NCBI GenBank assembly: GCA_002418625.1
Contig: DIEM01000028.1
Coordinates: forward strand, 4,892 to 12,861
DNA length: 7,970 bases
Origin: Firmicutes bacterium UBA5774
GTDB taxonomy: Bacteria > Bacillota > Clostridia > Peptostreptococcales > Anaerovoracaceae
Reading direction: 5' to 3'
Shown here: one piece after another, positions 6,844 to 7,970 of the stretch
Layout: the number at the start of each line of letters is the position of its first letter
How positions within the stretch are numbered: position 1 is the first letter of the stretch
The notes under the pieces: generated by a model
What the model was told of the DNA's origin: nothing
Databases searched by the model: none
The model's input: only the letters and a program-made list of their open reading frames with translations
Translations under genes and position numbers: made by a program

Positions 6844-7482
6844 CTATCTGACACCTGCGCCTATATTCAAAAGGGTGAGCCCTCTGGCGTATTTCGTCCG
6901 GTTTTCAACCTGCAGCTGATATTTTTCGGCAATTTCGGCTCCAATGGCAGTCATGCTGGCCTGATCCCCCGAATAGAGCTCCAGCTCAAGTTCACAAATG
7001 GGCTCATTGCCATAGTCCGTAACGATCTCGCCGATATCGATGGCAAGCTCGCAAATGCATTTGCCGGTATCGATCTTCATCTTCCTGCGCAGGAACCTGG
7101 TTTCAAGAACATTGTGCAGCGGTCGTTGCTTCAAAAGGCCCATCATGTCCTTTCCCTGGTCGCTTTCCCTGAAAACGGAAGGATCCGGAGAGATAAAGCA
7201 AATTTCGTCATCCACAGGCACATTGATCTCTTCCCGCGTATGAAGCCCTTCGTCACTGCCTCCGTTCCATTTGAGCGAAGCCACGATCCTGCTGCCTTCC
7301 ATGCGTATCCTGAAAGCGATGTCGTTTTTGGACAGGATATTGTCATCCGTATCAAAATAGGCCGCCTTCATGTAAACCGTTTCACGGGAATCAAGGTCCG
7401 CAATCGAAAGAAGGCTCGCGTCCTCCCAGATCAAATCAGCGTTTTCCTTGCTGCCGATGCTGTACTTCATTTCTATTTCCAT
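6844..7482 (-). CDS. CYTH domain protein, triphosphate tunnel metalloenzyme family
   Basis: A 212-residue protein with a single CYTH domain and no appended CHAD domain. The diagnostic ExExK motif is Glu2, Glu4, Lys6 (MEIEMKY). Other conserved tunnel residues are visible: YFDT (42-45), FRIR (57-60), LKW (70-72), REE (83-85), ETRF (127-130), an acidic CELELEL strand (163-169) followed by SGD (171-173), and KYARG (197-201). Characterised relatives hydrolyse inorganic triphosphate or other phosphorylated substrates in a metal-dependent way; some make cAMP or hydrolyse thiamine triphosphate. The exact substrate cannot be told from sequence. The start ATG 7482-7480 has an AAAGGA site (7491-7496) 8 nt upstream, and starting later would delete the ExExK motif. 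No terminator separates it from tig, so read-through is possible. Confidence 0.92.
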   Translation of the reverse strand: MEIEMKYSIGSKENADLIWEDASLLSIADLDSRETVYMKAAYFDTDDNILSKNDIAFRIRMEGSRIVASLKWNGGSDEGLHTREEINVPVDDEICFISPDPSVFRESDQGKDMMGLLKQRPLHNVLETRFLRRKMKIDTGKCICELAIDIGEIVTDYGNEPICELELELYSGDQASMTAIGAEIAEKYQLQVENRTKYARGLTLLNIGAGVR

Positions 7483-7537
7483 AAGCCGCTTCCTTTATGA
7501 CTGTTTTCGGTTTGGCATATTTTTAAGAGCCTTGTTT

Positions 7538-7566
7538 ATATTACCACTATTTCAAACCGCTTTCAA
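7538..7566 (-). promoter_or_regulatory. Putative promoter of the CYTH gene
   Basis: On the minus strand TTGAAA (7566-7561) and TAATAT (7543-7538) are separated by 17 bp, about 55 bp before the CYTH start codon. The -35 box matches five of six consensus bases and the -10 box four of six. Position and spacing are good, but the region is AT-rich and chance matches are possible. Confidence 0.5.
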
Positions 7567-7585
7567 CCATTGTTTTATTTCCGCC

Positions 7586-7598
7586 GCGGCAGAGCCGC
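7586..7598. repeat. Short GC-rich inverted repeat in the divergent intergenic region
   Basis: GCGGC and GCCGC flank three bases (AGA) inside a GC-rich patch (about 7581-7620) of an otherwise AT-rich region. It lies between the two divergent putative promoters. No T-run follows on either strand, so it is not an evident terminator. It might be a regulator site or a chance repeat. Confidence 0.4.
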
Positions 7599-7639
7599 CC
7601 ATGACAGCTTGGCCCGGACGTTGAAAATATATGAATTTT

Positions 7640-7669
7640 TTGTTTCAAATCATCGATCGAAGGTATAAA
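7640..7669 (+). promoter_or_regulatory. Putative promoter of the rubredoxin-like gene
   Basis: TATAAA (7664-7669) is a good -10 box about 60 bp before the start codon. The best -35 candidate is TTGTTT (7640-7645) with an 18-bp spacer, matching only the first half of the consensus. An 8-bp palindrome TCGATCGA (7653-7660) lies in the spacer and could be an operator. The -10 box is the stronger part of this call. Confidence 0.4.
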
Positions 7670-7727
7670 ATAAAAGTGCATTCGCAATATGTTATCATTG
7701 ATGCCGGTGAAAACGGAGGTACATGAA

Positions 7728-7970
7728 ATGCTTTGGAAATGTTCAGTATGCGGTTATACGACCGAAGGCGAAAACGCTCCCGAAAAATGCCCGAAATGCG
7801 GCGCTCCTGCCGAAAAATTCTCAGCGCTGGCTGCTGAAGACGCCGACAAAATCTATGCGGCGGACAGGACTAATGACATTCACATGAAGATCATCAGAGA
7901 CGCCGCCAGGATCATCGACTTTTGCGAAGAGGGGCTCGATATCGACCTCGATCCCAACTGTCATGCCACC
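7728..7970 (+). CDS. Protein with N-terminal rubredoxin-like iron site, partial (C-terminus outside window)
   Basis: The first 81 residues are visible. ATG 7728-7730 has a strong GGAGGT ribosome binding site (7715-7720) 7 nt upstream; an out-of-frame ATG at 7723 is too close to that site. Residues 3-31 form a compact rubredoxin-like domain: Cys5 and Cys8 (WKCSVCGY) and Cys21 and Cys24 (KCPKCGAPAEKF), which would bind iron or zinc. From residue 36 on the sequence looks helical (EDADKIYAADRTNDIHMKII), with Cys66 and Cys78 further on. The order resembles reverse rubrerythrins and related rubredoxin-containing proteins of anaerobes, which act in peroxide or superoxide defence, but the visible part lacks a clear ferritin-like diiron motif. 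The exact family is undecided. It is transcribed divergently from the CYTH gene. Confidence 0.85.
   Translation, partial: MLWKCSVCGYTTEGENAPEKCPKCGAPAEKFSALAAEDADKIYAADRTNDIHMKIIRDAARIIDFCEEGLDIDLDPNCHAT

Noticed and set aside
6649..7500. Plus-strand open frame (283 codons) opposite the CYTH gene and the tig leader
   Set aside because: It runs through the tig promoter and leader and is the complement of a coding sequence with clear CYTH motifs.
1..7970. Mobile elements, CRISPR arrays, tRNA or rRNA genes
   Set aside because: No transposase or integrase frames, regularly spaced repeats or RNA gene features were seen; almost all of the window is conserved housekeeping coding sequence.

Overview
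The window carries a bacterial protein quality-control cluster on the minus strand. In transcription order it runs tig (trigger factor), clpP, clpX, lon, engB (ysxC/yihA) and a partial DUF1232 (YkvA-like) membrane protein cut off by the left edge. Upstream of tig, on the same strand, is a CYTH-domain (triphosphate tunnel metalloenzyme) gene. Beyond it, on the plus strand and cut off by the right edge, starts a gene for a protein with an N-terminal rubredoxin-like iron site.

The tig-clpP-clpX-lon-engB order, the strong AGGAGG-type ribosome binding sites, the sigma-A-like promoters, the Bacillus-type LonA and ClpP sequences and the rubredoxin-like protein all point to an anaerobic member of the Firmicutes (class Clostridia). 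The species cannot be named from the sequence alone. Many clostridia carry lonB between clpX and lonA; here clpX is followed directly by lonA.

Layout: 1-296 (-) DUF1232 protein, partial; 309-899 (-) engB; 889-3384 (-) lon; 3431-4717 (-) clpX; 4773-5354 (-) clpP; 5424-6707 (-) tig; 6708-6843 tig promoter and leader with a perfect 11-bp inverted repeat; 6844-7482 (-) CYTH protein; 7483-7727 divergent intergenic region with a putative promoter on each strand; 7728-7970 (+) rubredoxin-like protein, partial. No gene-free stretch exceeds 300 bases. For lon, clpP and tig the longest possible reading frame starts too early; ribosome binding sites place the true starts at 3384, 5354 and 6707.

The genes form one functional theme. 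Trigger factor meets nascent chains at the ribosome exit tunnel, ClpXP and Lon degrade damaged or regulatory proteins, and EngB is a GTPase needed for assembly of the large ribosomal subunit. Spacing is tight: 69, 55 and 46 nt between the first four genes, an 11-nt overlap of lon with engB, and 12 nt to the DUF1232 gene. The main clear promoter lies before tig, so one transcript is likely, perhaps modulated by a small hairpin between clpX and lon. I saw no CtsR or HrcA (CIRCE) operator.

Overall this is a well-conserved housekeeping region. I did not find an undescribed system. The points most worth checking are the perfect inverted repeat in the tig leader, the hairpin plus T-run between clpX and lon, the charged N-terminal tail of Lon, and the CYTH gene next to the protease operon.
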